NCBI RefSeq assembly: GCF_003363755.1
Contig: NZ_CP031396.1
Coordinates: 682,001-746,000, forward strand
Length of the DNA: 64,000 nucleotides
Direction of reading: 5' to 3'
Origin: Pseudomonas protegens
Lineage (GTDB): Bacteria; Pseudomonadota; Gammaproteobacteria; Pseudomonadales; Pseudomonadaceae
The notes beneath the pieces are model-generated. The model had not been told where the DNA came from. It did no database searches and worked only from the letters and a program-made list of their open reading frames with translations. How positions within the stretch are numbered: position 1 is the first letter of the stretch; each line of letters opens with the position of its first letter. The position numbers were made by a program, and so were the translations under genes. Positions 40,092 through 51,565 of this stretch are shown in pieces.

Positions 40092-41042
40092 ATGATCGAC
40101 GTACTGGTGGTCGCGCGCCACAACGAAGCCCTGGACATCTGCAGCTTCGAACTGGCCGCGGCCGACGCAAGCCCCCTGCCCGCCTTCAGCGCCGGCGCCC
40201 ATATCGACGTGCATCTGGCCAACGGCCTGGTGCGCCAATATTCATTGTGCAACCACCCCGAAGAACGCCACCGCTACGTGATCGGGGTGCTCAAGGATCC
40301 GGCCTCGCGAGGCGGCTCAAGCAGCCTGCACCAAGAGCTGGAAGTGGGCACGCGCCTGCGCATCAGCCAGCCGCGCAACCTGTTTGCCCTGGCCCCCGGC
40401 GCGCGGCGCAGCCTGCTGTTCGCCGGCGGCATCGGCATTACCCCGATCCTCAGCATGGCCGAGCACCTGGCCCACGGCGGCGCGGATTTCCAGCTGCACT
40501 ACTGCGCCCGTTCCGCCGAGCGCGCGGCCTTTGTCCCGCGCCTGCGGCAATCGCCTTTCGCCGAGCGGGTCAGCCTGCATTTCGACGAACAGCCCGAGAC
40601 GGCCCTGGATATCGCGCACGCCCTGGCCGCGCCGCAGGATGATCTGCACCTGTACGTCTGCGGCCCCGGCGGGTTCATGCAACACGTGCTGGACAGCGCC
40701 AGGGCCCTGGGCTGGAAGGAACAATGCCTGCACCGCGAGTACTTCAGCGCCGCGCCCGTGGACCACGGCAGCGACGGCAGCTTCGCGGTCAAGCTGGCCA
40801 GCAGCGGCCAGGTGTTCCAGGTGCCGGCCGATCGCAGCGTGGTCCAGGTGCTGCAGGACCAGGGCATCGAAGTGGCGATTTCCTGTGAACAAGGGATCTG
40901 CGGCACCTGCCTGACCCGGGTGCTGGAGGGTGTGCCGGAGCACCGCGACCTGTTCCTCACCGAGGAAGAACAGGCGTGCAACGATCAGTTCACGCCCTGC
41001 TGTTCCCGCGCCAAGACCCCGTTACTGGTGCTGGATCTCTAG
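40092..41042 (+). CDS. vanB: Vanillate O-demethylase, ferredoxin reductase subunit
   Basis: The 316-residue protein starts at the ATG at 40092 ([21 protein letters not shown]). It has an FMN/FAD-binding part ([13 protein letters not shown]), an NAD-binding part ([29 protein letters not shown]) and a C-terminal plant-type 2Fe-2S domain with [10 protein letters not shown] (Cys265, 270, 273) and Cys303. It passes electrons from NAD(P)H to VanA. It lies 59 bp after vanA in the same operon. Confidence 0.95.
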   Translation: MIDVLVVARHNEALDICSFELAAADASPLPAFSAGAHIDVHLANGLVRQYSLCNHPEERHRYVIGVLKDPASRGGSSSLHQELEVGTRLRISQPRNLFALAPGARRSLLFAGGIGITPILSMAEHLAHGGADFQLHYCARSAERAAFVPRLRQSPFAERVSLHFDEQPETALDIAHALAAPQDDLHLYVCGPGGFMQHVLDSARALGWKEQCLHREYFSAAPVDHGSDGSFAVKLASSGQVFQVPADRSVVQVLQDQGIEVAISCEQGICGTCLTRVLEGVPEHRDLFLTEEEQACNDQFTPCCSRAKTPLLVLDL

Positions 41043-41218
41043 GCGTTGCACGAAAGCCTCGATACTCGGTGATGCTGCGTTGAAAACGGTCTTGTGCGCG
41101 AGTCCGATCGGAATGCTCATTGACACCCCGTAACGTCGGACGCGCCCCCGGCCGCTCCTCGACCGTTTTCGCCTTGCCTGAACTTCGTCTCAAAACTGTT
41201 CGGACAGCGCCTTGCGCC

Positions 41219-41932
41219 TCACGGCGAGGGCAGGATCAGCTTCATGCGCTCATCGGCCACGGCCGAGCCGAAGATCTCGGCGTAGCGCAAGGTGGCGTTG
41301 GCATGCTCGCGCATCAGCGCTTCGGCCCGCGCGCCCTGGCCATTGACCAGGGCGTCGAACACCGAATGATGCTGCATGTGGGCGTAGTTGAAGCGCCGGT
41401 ATTCCCGGGCCATGTCCTGGCGATCCACCGCCAGGGCGGTGACCGAGGCGAACGGCAGATGGTCGTTGCGCGCCAGGGCATCGGCGATCGCCGGGTTGCC
41501 GCTGCCCGCCACGATCACCTGGTGAAACCGCATGTTGAGGTCGTGGTAGACCTCCAGGTCTTCCTCGTTGACATAACCCTTGTCGAACAGCGCATCGCCC
41601 TCGACCAGGCAACGTTCGAGAATCGCCCGGCCCTCGGCCGACAGCCCGCGCTCGGCGGTCTGGCGCGCCGCCAGGCCTTCCAGCACCCCGCGCACCTCCA
41701 CCGCCCCGGCAATGTCCTCGGCGCTGACCGACCGCACCTGAAAACCGCGACCGCCGAAACGCACCAAGAGGCCTTCCTGCTCCAGGGTGCGAAACGCCAT
41801 GCGCACCGGCATGCGCGACACCCCGAAGCGCTCGGCGGTAGGCACTTCCATCAAGCGCTCGCCTGCCGCCAGCTCGCCCGAGGCGATCATCTTGCGCAGT
41901 GCGACCAGCACCGTTTGACCGGGTTTGCTCAT
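41219..41932 (-). CDS. vanR: Vanillate-responsive GntR-family repressor
   Basis: The ATG at 41932 follows AGGAAGCTGCCCGG. The 237-residue protein has an N-terminal winged helix (IASGELAAGERLMEVPTAERFGVSRMPVRMAFRTLEQEGLLV) and a FadR-type all-helical C-terminal FCD domain with metal-ligand residues in VYHDLNMRFHQVIV and FNYAHMQHHSVFDAL. It is convergent with vanAB, the usual place of vanR, and the GGATCC palindromes near vanA and the distant MFS gene fit the known VanR operator. Confidence 0.85.
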   Translation of the reverse strand: MSKPGQTVLVALRKMIASGELAAGERLMEVPTAERFGVSRMPVRMAFRTLEQEGLLVRFGGRGFQVRSVSAEDIAGAVEVRGVLEGLAARQTAERGLSAEGRAILERCLVEGDALFDKGYVNEEDLEVYHDLNMRFHQVIVAGSGNPAIADALARNDHLPFASVTALAVDRQDMAREYRRFNYAHMQHHSVFDALVNGQGARAEALMREHANATLRYAEIFGSAVADERMKLILPSP

Positions 41933-42006
41933 CCGGGCAGCTTCCTTAAAAAAGGTGGGCGGCCATAGTAACGCAAGGCCCGCCACAACACGCCCCCCCG
42001 ACAATA

Positions 42007-42160
42007 CCTGTAGCCGCTGCTGAGCCCGCGAAGCTGCGCAAAGGTCCGCAGGACCTTGCCTGGCGTTCTCCCGCCGAACCTGCAGCGCCTTCGAAACCGC
42101 CGCGCCTCCTGCGACGAAGTGCCGCCCAGAGCGTTCGCAGCCTGCGGCAGCGGCTACAGG
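42007..42160. repeat. Intergenic repeat with long inverted ends
   Basis: CCTGTAGCCGCTGC (42007-42020) and GCAGCGGCTACAGG (42147-42160) are perfect inverted ends around a Pro/Arg-like GC-rich core. Elements starting with TGTAGCCGCTG are common intergenic repeats in fluorescent pseudomonads. It lies between vanR and the OprD porin gene. Confidence 0.65.
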
Positions 42161-42164
42161 GTTT

Positions 42165-43421
42165 TCAGAGTGACAAGGGATAGCTGACGATCAGCCGGGT
42201 CTGGTCGAAGTCGCTGTTGAAGCTGCGCCGATTGGTGGCGTTGTTCAGCCGCAGGCTGAGGTTCTTCAGGGTGCCGCTCTGCAGGGTGTAGCCGATCTCG
42301 GTATCACGTTCCCACTCATGGCCGTCCTTGCCGGCCTTGGTGGTGGCGTTGTCGCCTCGCCCGTAACGCACCATGGCCAGCAGCCCGGGAACCCCGGAAG
42401 CGGCAAAGTCATAGTCGTAGCGCAGCTGCCAGGAACGCTCGCCGGCGTTGCTGAAATTGCCGTTGAACATGTCGTTGCCCAGGGTCCGGCCGCTGCTGCC
42501 ATAGACCGACATCCAGGGGCTGTCGCCGCTGACCTTCTGCACCCCCAGGTACAGCGTGTGCCCGGCCCGCGCGGCGGAAAACAGGCCATAGGCGGTGTGG
42601 CTGTCAACCCGGCCGATGCGCGCGCTGCCATCGTCGCGGTCGATGAAGTAGCCCAGGTTGCCCCCCAGCACCCAGTCGCCCAGCGGCTGTTTGTGCTGCA
42701 GGTTGAAATAGCTCTGGCGGTAGATGTCCTGCAGTTGCGAATGCCAGGCGCCGAACAGGGTGCGCTGCTGGTTGAAGCGGTAGTCGGCGCCCACGTAGTT
42801 GAAGCCATCGGACTTCACCCCCGGCGCGGCCCAGGCCGACAGGTCCTGCATGTCCGACGAGTTGCGCAGGCTCACCGCCCGGTACTGCCCGGCCTGCAGG
42901 CCCAGGCCGTCGATCTCGCGGGACACCAGCATGGCCCCGCGAAAGGTCTGCGGCAGCAGGCGGCCATCGTCATAGCGCAGCAGCGGCACGTCCGGCAGCA
43001 GTTCGCCGAGCTTGAACTCGGTGGCGGAAATCCGCGCCTTCAACGCTGCCCCGGCGCGGCCGAAATTGTCCGCCGCGCGGCCGTCGTCGTGCAGCGGCAG
43101 CAACTCCGAACCGCTGACCCGGCGGCTGCTGTCGAGCTTGAGGCCGAACAGGCCGATGGCATCCAGGCCAACACCCACGGTGCCCGGGGTGTAGCCGGAG
43201 CTGAACTTGAGGATGAAGCCCTGGGCCCACTCCTCGATCTGCCCCTTGGGCGCGTCGTGGTCGCGAAAATCCCGGTTGAAGTAGTAGTTGCGCAGCAGCA
43301 GGTCGGTCTTGCTCCCCTCGAAGAAACCGCTGTCCTCGCCAGCCCAGGAAGGGGCGCACAGGCCCGCTGACAGACAAGCCCCGACCAGGGAACGGCAAAG
43401 CATCGGATGACGGGTGTTCAT
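42165..43421 (-). CDS. OprD-family outer-membrane porin
   Basis: The start is the ATG at 43421 (MNTRHPMLCRSLVGACLSAGLCAPSWA), a signal peptide cleaved near AGEDSG. The 418-residue product contains FFEGSKTDLLLRNYYFNRDF, EWAQGFILKFSSGYTPGTVGVGLDAIGLFGLKLDSS, LLPQTFRGAMLVSREI and ends with alternating aromatic strands (DQTRLIVSYPLSL). OprD porins (Occ group) take up specific carboxylates; the Occ-K type often accept aromatic acids. It ends the minus-strand set mdlC-MFS-reductase-ALDH-porin, although a terminator separates it from the ALDH gene. Confidence 0.9.
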   Translation of the reverse strand: MNTRHPMLCRSLVGACLSAGLCAPSWAGEDSGFFEGSKTDLLLRNYYFNRDFRDHDAPKGQIEEWAQGFILKFSSGYTPGTVGVGLDAIGLFGLKLDSSRRVSGSELLPLHDDGRAADNFGRAGAALKARISATEFKLGELLPDVPLLRYDDGRLLPQTFRGAMLVSREIDGLGLQAGQYRAVSLRNSSDMQDLSAWAAPGVKSDGFNYVGADYRFNQQRTLFGAWHSQLQDIYRQSYFNLQHKQPLGDWVLGGNLGYFIDRDDGSARIGRVDSHTAYGLFSAARAGHTLYLGVQKVSGDSPWMSVYGSSGRTLGNDMFNGNFSNAGERSWQLRYDYDFAASGVPGLLAMVRYGRGDNATTKAGKDGHEWERDTEIGYTLQSGTLKNLSLRLNNATNRRSFNSDFDQTRLIVSYPLSL

Positions 43422-43498
43422 TATTATTGTTCTCCGTTTTTCATGGACGCAGCCGTGCCCCGACAGGCCCGTGACGGCCCGTCCATTCACGGATGCTC

Positions 43499-43524
43499 AA
43501 AAACCCGGCCAGGGCGGCCGGGGT
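43499..43524 (-). terminator. Terminator after the aldehyde dehydrogenase gene
   Basis: On the minus strand ACCCCGGCCGCC and GGCCGGGTT pair, followed by TTTTGAGC. It lies between the ALDH stop and the porin start, so the porin may have its own promoter. Confidence 0.65.
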
Positions 43525-43540
43525 TGTTCAGGTCAGCCCG

Positions 43541-45016
43541 TCAGAAGGGATACTGACGCGGCCGGTGTTGCACGCTGATCCAGTGGTCGCGGGTGAACTC
43601 GTCGATCGCCCAGTCGCCGTTGAAGCGCCCCAGCCCGGAGTTCTTCTCGCCACCGAACGGCGCGTTGGCCTCATCGTTCACCGGCACATCGTTGATGTGG
43701 GTCATGCCCGCGCGCACCTGGCGGGCGAAGTTCACCCCGCGCTCCAGGCTGCGGGTGAACACCGCGCTGGACAGGCCGAACTCGCTGGCATTGGCCAGCT
43801 CCAGGGCATGGGCTTCATCCCGGGCGCGCAGCAGCCCCACCAGCGGGCCGAAGATCTCATTGCGCGCCAGGTCCATGTCGGCCCGCACCTCGCCGTAGAC
43901 ATGGGGCGCCAGCAGATTGCCGTTCACCCCGCCCTCGTACAGCGGCTCGGCGCCCTGCTCCCGGGCCAGGGCGATCTTGTCCTGCAGGCCCTGCAACTGG
44001 CGGGCATTGATCACCGGGCCGATCACCGTCTCCAGCGATTGCGGATCCCCCACCTTGAGTTGCTTGACCCGGGCCACGAAACGCTGGGCAAAGGCTTCGT
44101 AGAGCCGCTCATCGACGATGATCCGGTTGATCGCCATGCAGATCTGCCCCTGGTGCAGGAACTTGCCGAACACTGCGGCGTTCACCGCCTGCTCCAGGTC
44201 GGCATCGTCGAGCACCACGAACGGGCTGTTGCCCCCCAGCTCCAGGGCCACGTGCTTGAGATGCTCGCCACCACTGGCGATGCGGCCGATACCGCGCCCC
44301 ACCGGGGTCGAGCCGGTAAAGGTGATCAGCGCCGGCACCGGGTGCTCGACAAAGGCATCGCCAATCTCGCTGCCGGCCCCCACCACCACGCTGAACACCC
44401 CGGCGGGCAGCCCCGCCTCCTCGAAGATCCTCGCCAGCAGCAGGCCGCCGCACACCGGGGTATCGCTGGCCGGCTTGACCACCACCGCGTTGCCCAGGGC
44501 CAGGGCCGGAGCGATGGAACGCTGGGTCAGGTGCAGCGGAAAGTTCCACGGGCTGATCACCCCCACCACCCCCAGGGCGCTGCGGTACACCCGGCTTTCC
44601 TTGCCCGGTACATCGGACTCGACAATCCGCCCATGGACCCGCGCCGGGAACGACGCCGACTCCAGGGTAATGGCCCGCGCCGCGCCCCACTCGGCCAGGG
44701 CCTTGATCCGCGTACTGCCGGATTCGCGGATGATCCAGTCGACGATTTCCTCCTGGCGCCGGTCGAAGATCGCCACCGCCCGGTGCAGCACCGCCGCGCG
44801 CTGCGACGGGCCCAGGGCCGCCCATTGCGGCTGCACCTGGGCGGCCCTGGCGTAGGCCGCATCCAGGTCGCTGCGGTTGGCCTGGGCCACTTCCAGCAAC
44901 AGCGCGCCATCGTAGGGGTTGGTCACCGCCAGGGTCTTGCCGGCGGCACCGGCGCGCCACTGCCCGGCGATGGGTTGCAGATGCAGATCGCGATAGGCCG
45001 CGTTGGATTCACTCAT
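43541..45016 (-). CDS. NAD(P)-dependent aromatic aldehyde dehydrogenase
   Basis: The start is the ATG at 45016 ([21 protein letters not shown]). The 491-residue protein has [37 protein letters not shown] (cofactor and active-site Asn), [11 protein letters not shown] (general-base Glu) and [13 protein letters not shown] (nucleophilic Cys). It resembles benzaldehyde/vanillin dehydrogenases of aromatic clusters. Its position downstream of benzoylformate decarboxylase predicts oxidation of the aromatic aldehyde made by that enzyme to the benzoate-type acid. It is a second such enzyme besides the Vdh at 57.2 kb. Confidence 0.88.
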   Translation of the reverse strand: MSESNAAYRDLHLQPIAGQWRAGAAGKTLAVTNPYDGALLLEVAQANRSDLDAAYARAAQVQPQWAALGPSQRAAVLHRAVAIFDRRQEEIVDWIIRESGSTRIKALAEWGAARAITLESASFPARVHGRIVESDVPGKESRVYRSALGVVGVISPWNFPLHLTQRSIAPALALGNAVVVKPASDTPVCGGLLLARIFEEAGLPAGVFSVVVGAGSEIGDAFVEHPVPALITFTGSTPVGRGIGRIASGGEHLKHVALELGGNSPFVVLDDADLEQAVNAAVFGKFLHQGQICMAINRIIVDERLYEAFAQRFVARVKQLKVGDPQSLETVIGPVINARQLQGLQDKIALAREQGAEPLYEGGVNGNLLAPHVYGEVRADMDLARNEIFGPLVGLLRARDEAHALELANASEFGLSSAVFTRSLERGVNFARQVRAGMTHINDVPVNDEANAPFGGEKNSGLGRFNGDWAIDEFTRDHWISVQHRPRQYPF

Positions 45017-45089
45017 GAAAAATCTCCTCAAGAAACAGCATTCATAAACCGATGTGTCGCCCAAAACCCGGCTTGTATGGGAGCTGGCT

Positions 45090-45178
45090 GGTGTAGGAAC
45101 TGGCTTGCCAGCGAAGACGCCCGCAACAAGCACACAAGACCCAAGGTCCTCTTCGCCGGCAAGCCGGCGCCTACAAGG
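45090..45178. repeat. Intergenic repeat between ALDH and reductase genes
   Basis: GTGTAGGAACTGGCTTGCCAGCGAAG and CTTCGCCGGCAAGCCGGCGCCTACAA, in inverted arrangement across about 40 bp, match the general form of pseudomonad REP-type repeats (GCTTGCC/GGCAAGC core). No coding is supported in it. Confidence 0.55.
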
Positions 45179-46094
45179 CGGCGCGTTGCTCGATCAGCCG
45201 CAGCAGGCCGAGCAGGGTTTCGGTGTGGGGCACCGCCACCCCCGCCTCTCGCGCCCGGGCCACTACCTGGCCGTTGATCGCGCCGATTTCCGTGGGCCGC
45301 CCGGCCAGCACGTCCTGCAGCATCGAGGGCTTGTGGCTGCGGTGGTTGGCCATGGCAAAGGCCACGCTGTCCAGGCAGCGCTGGGCGTCCAGCACTATGC
45401 CCTGGGCGCCGGCCACGGCCACCACCTCCATGACGATGGCCCGGGCCAGCGCCACGCCTTCCGGCGCCGCGTCCAACTGGCCGACGGTGCAGCCGGTGGC
45501 CGCGCACAGGCTGTTCAGCGCCGCGTTGAAGGCGACCTTCTCCCAGATCGACGTCCACACCTCGGGGTCCACCGCGCAACTCAGCCCGGCCGCGTCCAGT
45601 ACCGCCGCCACTTCAGCGCTGGCCTGGCGCTCACCCTCGTCGAGGGCCAGCACCCGGACCATGCCCTGGCCATGGGAATGCACCTGCCCCGGCCCGAGCA
45701 GGTCGGCGGGCCAGTTGGTCATGCCGATCAGCACCTGCCGCGGGGCCACATGCCGCGACACCGCTTCGGCGTTGCCCAGGCCGTTCTGCAGGGTCAGCAC
45801 CCGGGTGTGCCGGGTGATATGCCTGGCAACGCTGCGTAAGGCACTGTCGGTGTGCAGGGTCTTGGTGAAGACCAGCAACAGGTCCGGGTGCCCGCTGGCC
45901 TTTTCCGGGCGGCAGGCGTTCAAGCCCCGGATGCGCCGCTCGCCGTGGTCGGTGGCCAGCAACAGGCCGTCACGCTGGATGGCCGCCAGATGCGCGTCGT
46001 TGATGTCCAGCAGCGTCACCTGCTGCCCGCTTTCGGCCAGCAGGCAGCCAAACAGCGAACCCATGGCGCCCGCGCCGAGAATGGTGATGTTCAT
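45171..46094 (-). CDS. 2-dehydropantoate 2-reductase-like (PanE/ApbA family) oxidoreductase
   Basis: The ATG at 46094 is fixed by AGGAGG 6 nt upstream. The 307-residue protein has a Rossmann start [30 protein letters not shown], then [47 protein letters not shown] (the Lys/Asn catalytic region) and [22 protein letters not shown], all as in ketopantoate reductases. In this cluster it may reduce or oxidise an aromatic 2-oxo/2-hydroxy acid rather than make pantoate; that is inference from the neighbours. Confidence 0.82.
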   Translation of the reverse strand: MNITILGAGAMGSLFGCLLAESGQQVTLLDINDAHLAAIQRDGLLLATDHGERRIRGLNACRPEKASGHPDLLLVFTKTLHTDSALRSVARHITRHTRVLTLQNGLGNAEAVSRHVAPRQVLIGMTNWPADLLGPGQVHSHGQGMVRVLALDEGERQASAEVAAVLDAAGLSCAVDPEVWTSIWEKVAFNAALNSLCAATGCTVGQLDAAPEGVALARAIVMEVVAVAGAQGIVLDAQRCLDSVAFAMANHRSHKPSMLQDVLAGRPTEIGAINGQVVARAREAGVAVPHTETLLGLLRLIEQRAAL

Positions 46095-46132
46095 CGAACC
46101 TCCTGATGGAATGAGCCTTTCAAGGGCCACGT

Positions 46133-47524
46133 TCATGACTGACCCGGCAGGCGCCGGGGAATGTGCCGGCGCACGATCAGCAGCGCGATCAGCGCCATGA
46201 GCATCACCGCGCCCAGCAGTGTCAGGTAGCCCTGGGCGCCGCCCCGGGTGATCACCAGGGCCCCGGCGAAGGCACTGAGGATCGCCCCCAGGCGCCCGAA
46301 GGCCAGGGCCGAGGCGGTGCCGGTGGCGCGCACGCCGGTGGGGTAGATAAAGGCACACAGCGCATACATGGTGGACTGCACCGCGTTGACGAACAGGCCG
46401 TGCACGCCGAAGCCGAAGATCAGCAAGCCGGTGTGCTGATGGATATCCACCCCCTGCAAGGCAAAGGCGCTGGCCGCGCCGCCGGCACAGCAGATCAGCA
46501 ACGGCCAGAACGAGCCCCAGCGGGTGATGGCCACCGCACAGACCAGCGCGCCGATGACCCCGCCGAGGTTGTAGGCGGTCAACCCGGAACCGGCCACCGA
46601 CAGCTCCAGGCCTTCGGCCAGGAGCATGGTCGGCAGCCAGCTGAAGGCGCTATAGACCGCGGTCAGGCACATGAAGAAGGCCACCCAGAGGGCCAGGGTG
46701 TCGCGCCCGTAGCCCCGGTCGAACAGACTGCGGAAACCGCCCTGCTTCTCGCTCTTCTGCTCCAGGGCATCGCTGTAGCTCACCCCTGCGGCCATGGGCC
46801 GGCCCATGCGCCCCAGCAACGCGCTCAACTCCCCCCAGCGCTGCGGTCGGCGCGCCAGAAAGCGCGGCGACTCCGGCAGGGTCACCAGCAACAGCAGGGC
46901 GAGCACCATGGGCAGGCTGCCACCAATGAAGAACAGCGTGCGCCAGCCATACAGCGGCAACACATGGGACGCGAACAGCCCCGCCAGCATCCCGCCCAGG
47001 GGCACGCAGACGATGGTCGCGGTCACCGCCAGGGTGCGCCGCCGCGCAGGGGTGAACTCCGCCGTCACCGTGGTCGCGCTGGGCAGCGCGCCTCCGATAC
47101 CCAGGCCGGCGATGAAGCGCAAGACCGCCACCGCCAGCGCATTGGGCGCCAGGCCAATGGCGCAGGTGGCCGCGCCGAACACGAACACGCTGGCGATGAC
47201 CGCCATGCGCCGGCCGAAACGATCGGCGAACAGTCCGGCACAGGCACTGCCGATGCCCATGCCGATCAGCCCGGCGGCCACCGCCGGGGCGAACGCCTCG
47301 CGGGTGATGCCCCATTCCTTGATCATCAGCGGAATGGCAAAACCGATCAGTTGACCGTCGAAGCCGTCCATGACGATGGACAGCGCCGCCAACAGCACCA
47401 CCAGCTTCTGCATGCCGGTGAAGGGGCCCTGGTCGAGCAAGGTGCCGATGTCGGCATGGGAGGGAGCGCGACGCGCCGACTGGGGCGCATCGTCTATCGC
47501 TGCTGTGACCGAAGTCGTGTTCAT
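46133..47524 (-). CDS. MFS transporter, aromatic acid:H+ symporter (AAHS) type
   Basis: The ATG at 47524 follows AGAGG; a GTG two codons earlier is less well placed. The 463-residue protein has 12 membrane helices with the AAHS signature SIVMDGFDGQLIGFAIP (helix 1 acid), SACAGLFADRFGRRMAV in loop 2-3, and ALPSATTVTAEFTPARRR. AAHS carriers such as PcaK and VanK import aromatic acids with protons. It sits 82 bp after mdlC in the same direction, so its cargo is probably the aromatic 2-oxoacid or its precursor. Confidence 0.88.
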   Translation of the reverse strand: MNTTSVTAAIDDAPQSARRAPSHADIGTLLDQGPFTGMQKLVVLLAALSIVMDGFDGQLIGFAIPLMIKEWGITREAFAPAVAAGLIGMGIGSACAGLFADRFGRRMAVIASVFVFGAATCAIGLAPNALAVAVLRFIAGLGIGGALPSATTVTAEFTPARRRTLAVTATIVCVPLGGMLAGLFASHVLPLYGWRTLFFIGGSLPMVLALLLLVTLPESPRFLARRPQRWGELSALLGRMGRPMAAGVSYSDALEQKSEKQGGFRSLFDRGYGRDTLALWVAFFMCLTAVYSAFSWLPTMLLAEGLELSVAGSGLTAYNLGGVIGALVCAVAITRWGSFWPLLICCAGGAASAFALQGVDIHQHTGLLIFGFGVHGLFVNAVQSTMYALCAFIYPTGVRATGTASALAFGRLGAILSAFAGALVITRGGAQGYLTLLGAVMLMALIALLIVRRHIPRRLPGQS

Positions 47525-47606
47525 ATCCACCTCTTTTTATTCTTCTGGTGAGTCCGCAAGCTGCGGTGGGCAAGGCCGGGCACCGGGCCCGGCGACAAGG
47601 CTGTCT

Positions 47607-49265
<1,659 letters not shown>

Positions 49266-49309
49266 CTATTTCTATTAAAAATAAGATCCATCTATATCCA
49301 TGAGGCAGC

Positions 49310-50206
49310 ATGAGCCACATCGATCTGAACCTGATCCGCACCTTCGTCACCCTCTACGAAGCCCGCAGCGTGACCCTGGCCGCCGAGCGCCTGTTCGTCA
49401 CCCAGCCCTCGGTCAGCTACGCCCTGGCGCGGCTGCGGGACCTGTTCGACGACGGCCTGTTCAGCCGCAGCCGCGACGGCATCCAGCCCAGCCAACTGGC
49501 CGATGAGCTGTACCCGCCCCTGCGCGAATCCCTGACGCGGATCGAAAACACCGTGCACAGCACCCGGCACTTCGACCCGGCGACCACCGAGCGACGCTTT
49601 CGCATCGCCCTCTCCGACCTCGGCGAAATGGGCTTTCTGCCGCTGATCCTGGCGCGCCTGAACCAGCAGGCCCCGGAGGCCGAAGTCGAGGTCCTGCCGC
49701 TGCAGGTGGACCAGGCCGGGGAATGGCTCGGCAGCGCCAAGGTCGACGCGCTGATCTGCCGCAAGCCCCTGACCGGCACCCGCAGCCAGGTACTGATCCG
49801 CGAGCGCTACGTGTGCCTGCTCAGCGACCGCCACCCGCGCATCGGCGAACACCTGAGCCTGGAACAATTCCTCGCCGAACGGCACATCGCCGTGACCCGC
49901 ACCACCGGCCACGGCAGCGTCGAGGACGTGCTCAAGCAAATGAACGCCACGCGCCGCATCAGCCTGCAGGTGCCGCACTTCTCGGTGCTGCCCAAGGTCC
50001 TGCCCGGCACCGACCTGCTGGCGGTGCTACCGGCGCAGATCGCCCGCCTGTTCACCCTCGAAGGCGGCCTGCGGCAACTGGAGCTGCCGTTCCCGTTGGG
50101 GGAGTTCGACGTGTCCCTACACTGGCACCCCAACAGCGACAGCTCCGCCGCCCTGACCTGGTTCCGCCAGACCGTGGCCGCGGCGATCATCGACGGCCAG
50201 GCGTGA
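49310..50206 (+). CDS. LysR-family regulator divergent from mdlC
   Basis: The 298-residue protein starts MSHIDLNLIRTFVTLYEARSVTLAAERLFVTQPSVSYALARLRDLFDDGLFSR, a standard LysR winged helix, followed by a periplasmic-binding-fold effector domain (FRIALSDLGEMGFLPLILARLNQQAPEAEVEV). It is divergent from mdlC across 116 bp containing AT-rich sequence (TTGATCAAATCGATAC, 49248-49263) that may include its binding box. It is the likely activator of the mdlC unit. Confidence 0.9.
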   Translation: MSHIDLNLIRTFVTLYEARSVTLAAERLFVTQPSVSYALARLRDLFDDGLFSRSRDGIQPSQLADELYPPLRESLTRIENTVHSTRHFDPATTERRFRIALSDLGEMGFLPLILARLNQQAPEAEVEVLPLQVDQAGEWLGSAKVDALICRKPLTGTRSQVLIRERYVCLLSDRHPRIGEHLSLEQFLAERHIAVTRTTGHGSVEDVLKQMNATRRISLQVPHFSVLPKVLPGTDLLAVLPAQIARLFTLEGGLRQLELPFPLGEFDVSLHWHPNSDSSAALTWFRQTVAAAIIDGQA

Positions 50207-50239
50207 AGCGGCGCCCGCGGGCGCATCCGGTTGCGCAGG

Positions 50240-51565
50240 CTAGGCCAGGGCCGCTTGCGCCTGCGGCGGCGCCGGGCGCAGCAGCAACAGGCAAGCCGCC
50301 GCCAGCACGAAGACCACGGCAAACACCCCGTACAGGTGCAGCGGCTGCCAGCCTGCATCCAGCAGCACCCCGGCCACCGTCGGCGAGACAATCGCGCCGA
50401 TGCGCCCGATGCCGATCCCCCAGCCCACCCCGGTAGCCCGCACCGAAGCGTCGTAGACCACCGGCGACAAGGCATACAGCCCGGCCACGCAGCCGTTGGC
50501 GAACAGCCCGATCAGCAGCCCCAGGCCCAGGGCCGCGGCAATCGACGAGGCGCTGCCGACAAACAGCACCAGGAGCCCGGCGGTCACCAGCATGAACAGC
50601 GACAGCACCCGGGTCAGCGGCCAGCGCGAAGACAAGCCGCCGATCAGCGCCGCGCCGAAGATCCCGCCGACACTCAGCAGCACCCCGCCGGTGATCCCTT
50701 GCTGCGCCGAAAGCCCGGCGGCCACCAGCAGTTTCGGGGTCCAGCTCATGACGAAGTAGAAGCCGAACATCACCAGGAAAAACAGCAGCCAGATCAGCAG
50801 CGTGGTGCGCCGCATCGGCCCGGCGAACAGCTGGCCGAAGCCGCTGCCGGCGCCCTCCTCGCGCAGCGCCGCCGCGGGCAGCCGCGCCAGCGTCGGGTGC
50901 CCCAGGCGCTGGGCCAGGCGATTGACCCGCGGCAACGCATCGGCCGGGCGCCGGGCCAGGAGAAAGTCCAGGGATTCGGGGAGCCAGAGCAGCACCAGGG
51001 GGATCACCAGCAGGGTGACGACGCCGCCAAACACAAACACCGAGCGCCAGCCCCAATGGCTCAGCAGCCACACCGCCAGCAAGCCGCCCAGGGTCGCCCC
51101 CAGGGCATAGCCGGTGGATTGCAGGCTCACCGCCAGCCCCCGCCAGCGGCGGCTGGCGTATTCGGCGGCGATCACGTTGCTGCTGGCCAGGATGCCGCCG
51201 ATGCCCAAGCCGGTCAGGCCGCGCAACAACGCCAGTTGCAACGGACTCTGGCTGGTGGCCGAAAGCAGCATGCCGACACCGGACAGCAACAGGCACCCCA
51301 GAATCAGCGGCCGGCGCCCGAAGCGATCGGCCCAGGGCGCGATAAACAGCGAACCGCCGGCCATGCCGAACAACCCGGCACTGAGCAGCAGGCCGATCTG
51401 CGCGCCGTTGAGTTGCCACTCGGCGGACACCGACGCGGCGGTGAAGGCCATCACCAGCACATCGAAGCCGTCGATCATGTTGAGGACGATGCAGATACCG
51501 ATCGCCAGGCACTGGAACGCACCCATCGGCCCCTGATCGAGCCGTTGCTTGAGATCACCGTTCAT
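50240..51565 (-). CDS. MFS aromatic-acid transporter, probable VanR target (VanK-like)
   Basis: The start is the ATG at 51565 (MNGDLKQRLDQGPMGAFQCLAIG). The 441-residue protein has 12 helices with the AAHS signature NMIDGFDVLVMAFTAAS, FIAPWADRFGRRPLILG in loop 2-3 and SRRWRGLAVSLQSTGYALG. The upstream region carries two VanR-type palindromes (51756-51769 and 52056-52067), so it probably imports vanillate or a related acid and is induced with vanAB although 10 kb apart. It is not contiguous with the acd gene; about 500 bp separates them. Confidence 0.88.
   Translation of the reverse strand: MNGDLKQRLDQGPMGAFQCLAIGICIVLNMIDGFDVLVMAFTAASVSAEWQLNGAQIGLLLSAGLFGMAGGSLFIAPWADRFGRRPLILGCLLLSGVGMLLSATSQSPLQLALLRGLTGLGIGGILASSNVIAAEYASRRWRGLAVSLQSTGYALGATLGGLLAVWLLSHWGWRSVFVFGGVVTLLVIPLVLLWLPESLDFLLARRPADALPRVNRLAQRLGHPTLARLPAAALREEGAGSGFGQLFAGPMRRTTLLIWLLFFLVMFGFYFVMSWTPKLLVAAGLSAQQGITGGVLLSVGGIFGAALIGGLSSRWPLTRVLSLFMLVTAGLLVLFVGSASSIAAALGLGLLIGLFANGCVAGLYALSPVVYDASVRATGVGWGIGIGRIGAIVSPTVAGVLLDAGWQPLHLYGVFAVVFVLAAACLLLLRPAPPQAQAALA

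Noticed and set aside
41082..41170. GAAAACGGTC / GACCGTTTTC inverted pair between vanB and vanR considered as a terminator
   Set aside because: The arms are 70 bp apart with no U tract, too far for a rho-independent terminator; significance is unclear.
43493..45277. 594-codon open frame on the plus strand opposite the aldehyde dehydrogenase gene
   Set aside because: It is an antisense shadow of a high-GC gene: His/Gln/Gly/Arg-rich with no domain, and the opposite strand has full ALDH motifs.
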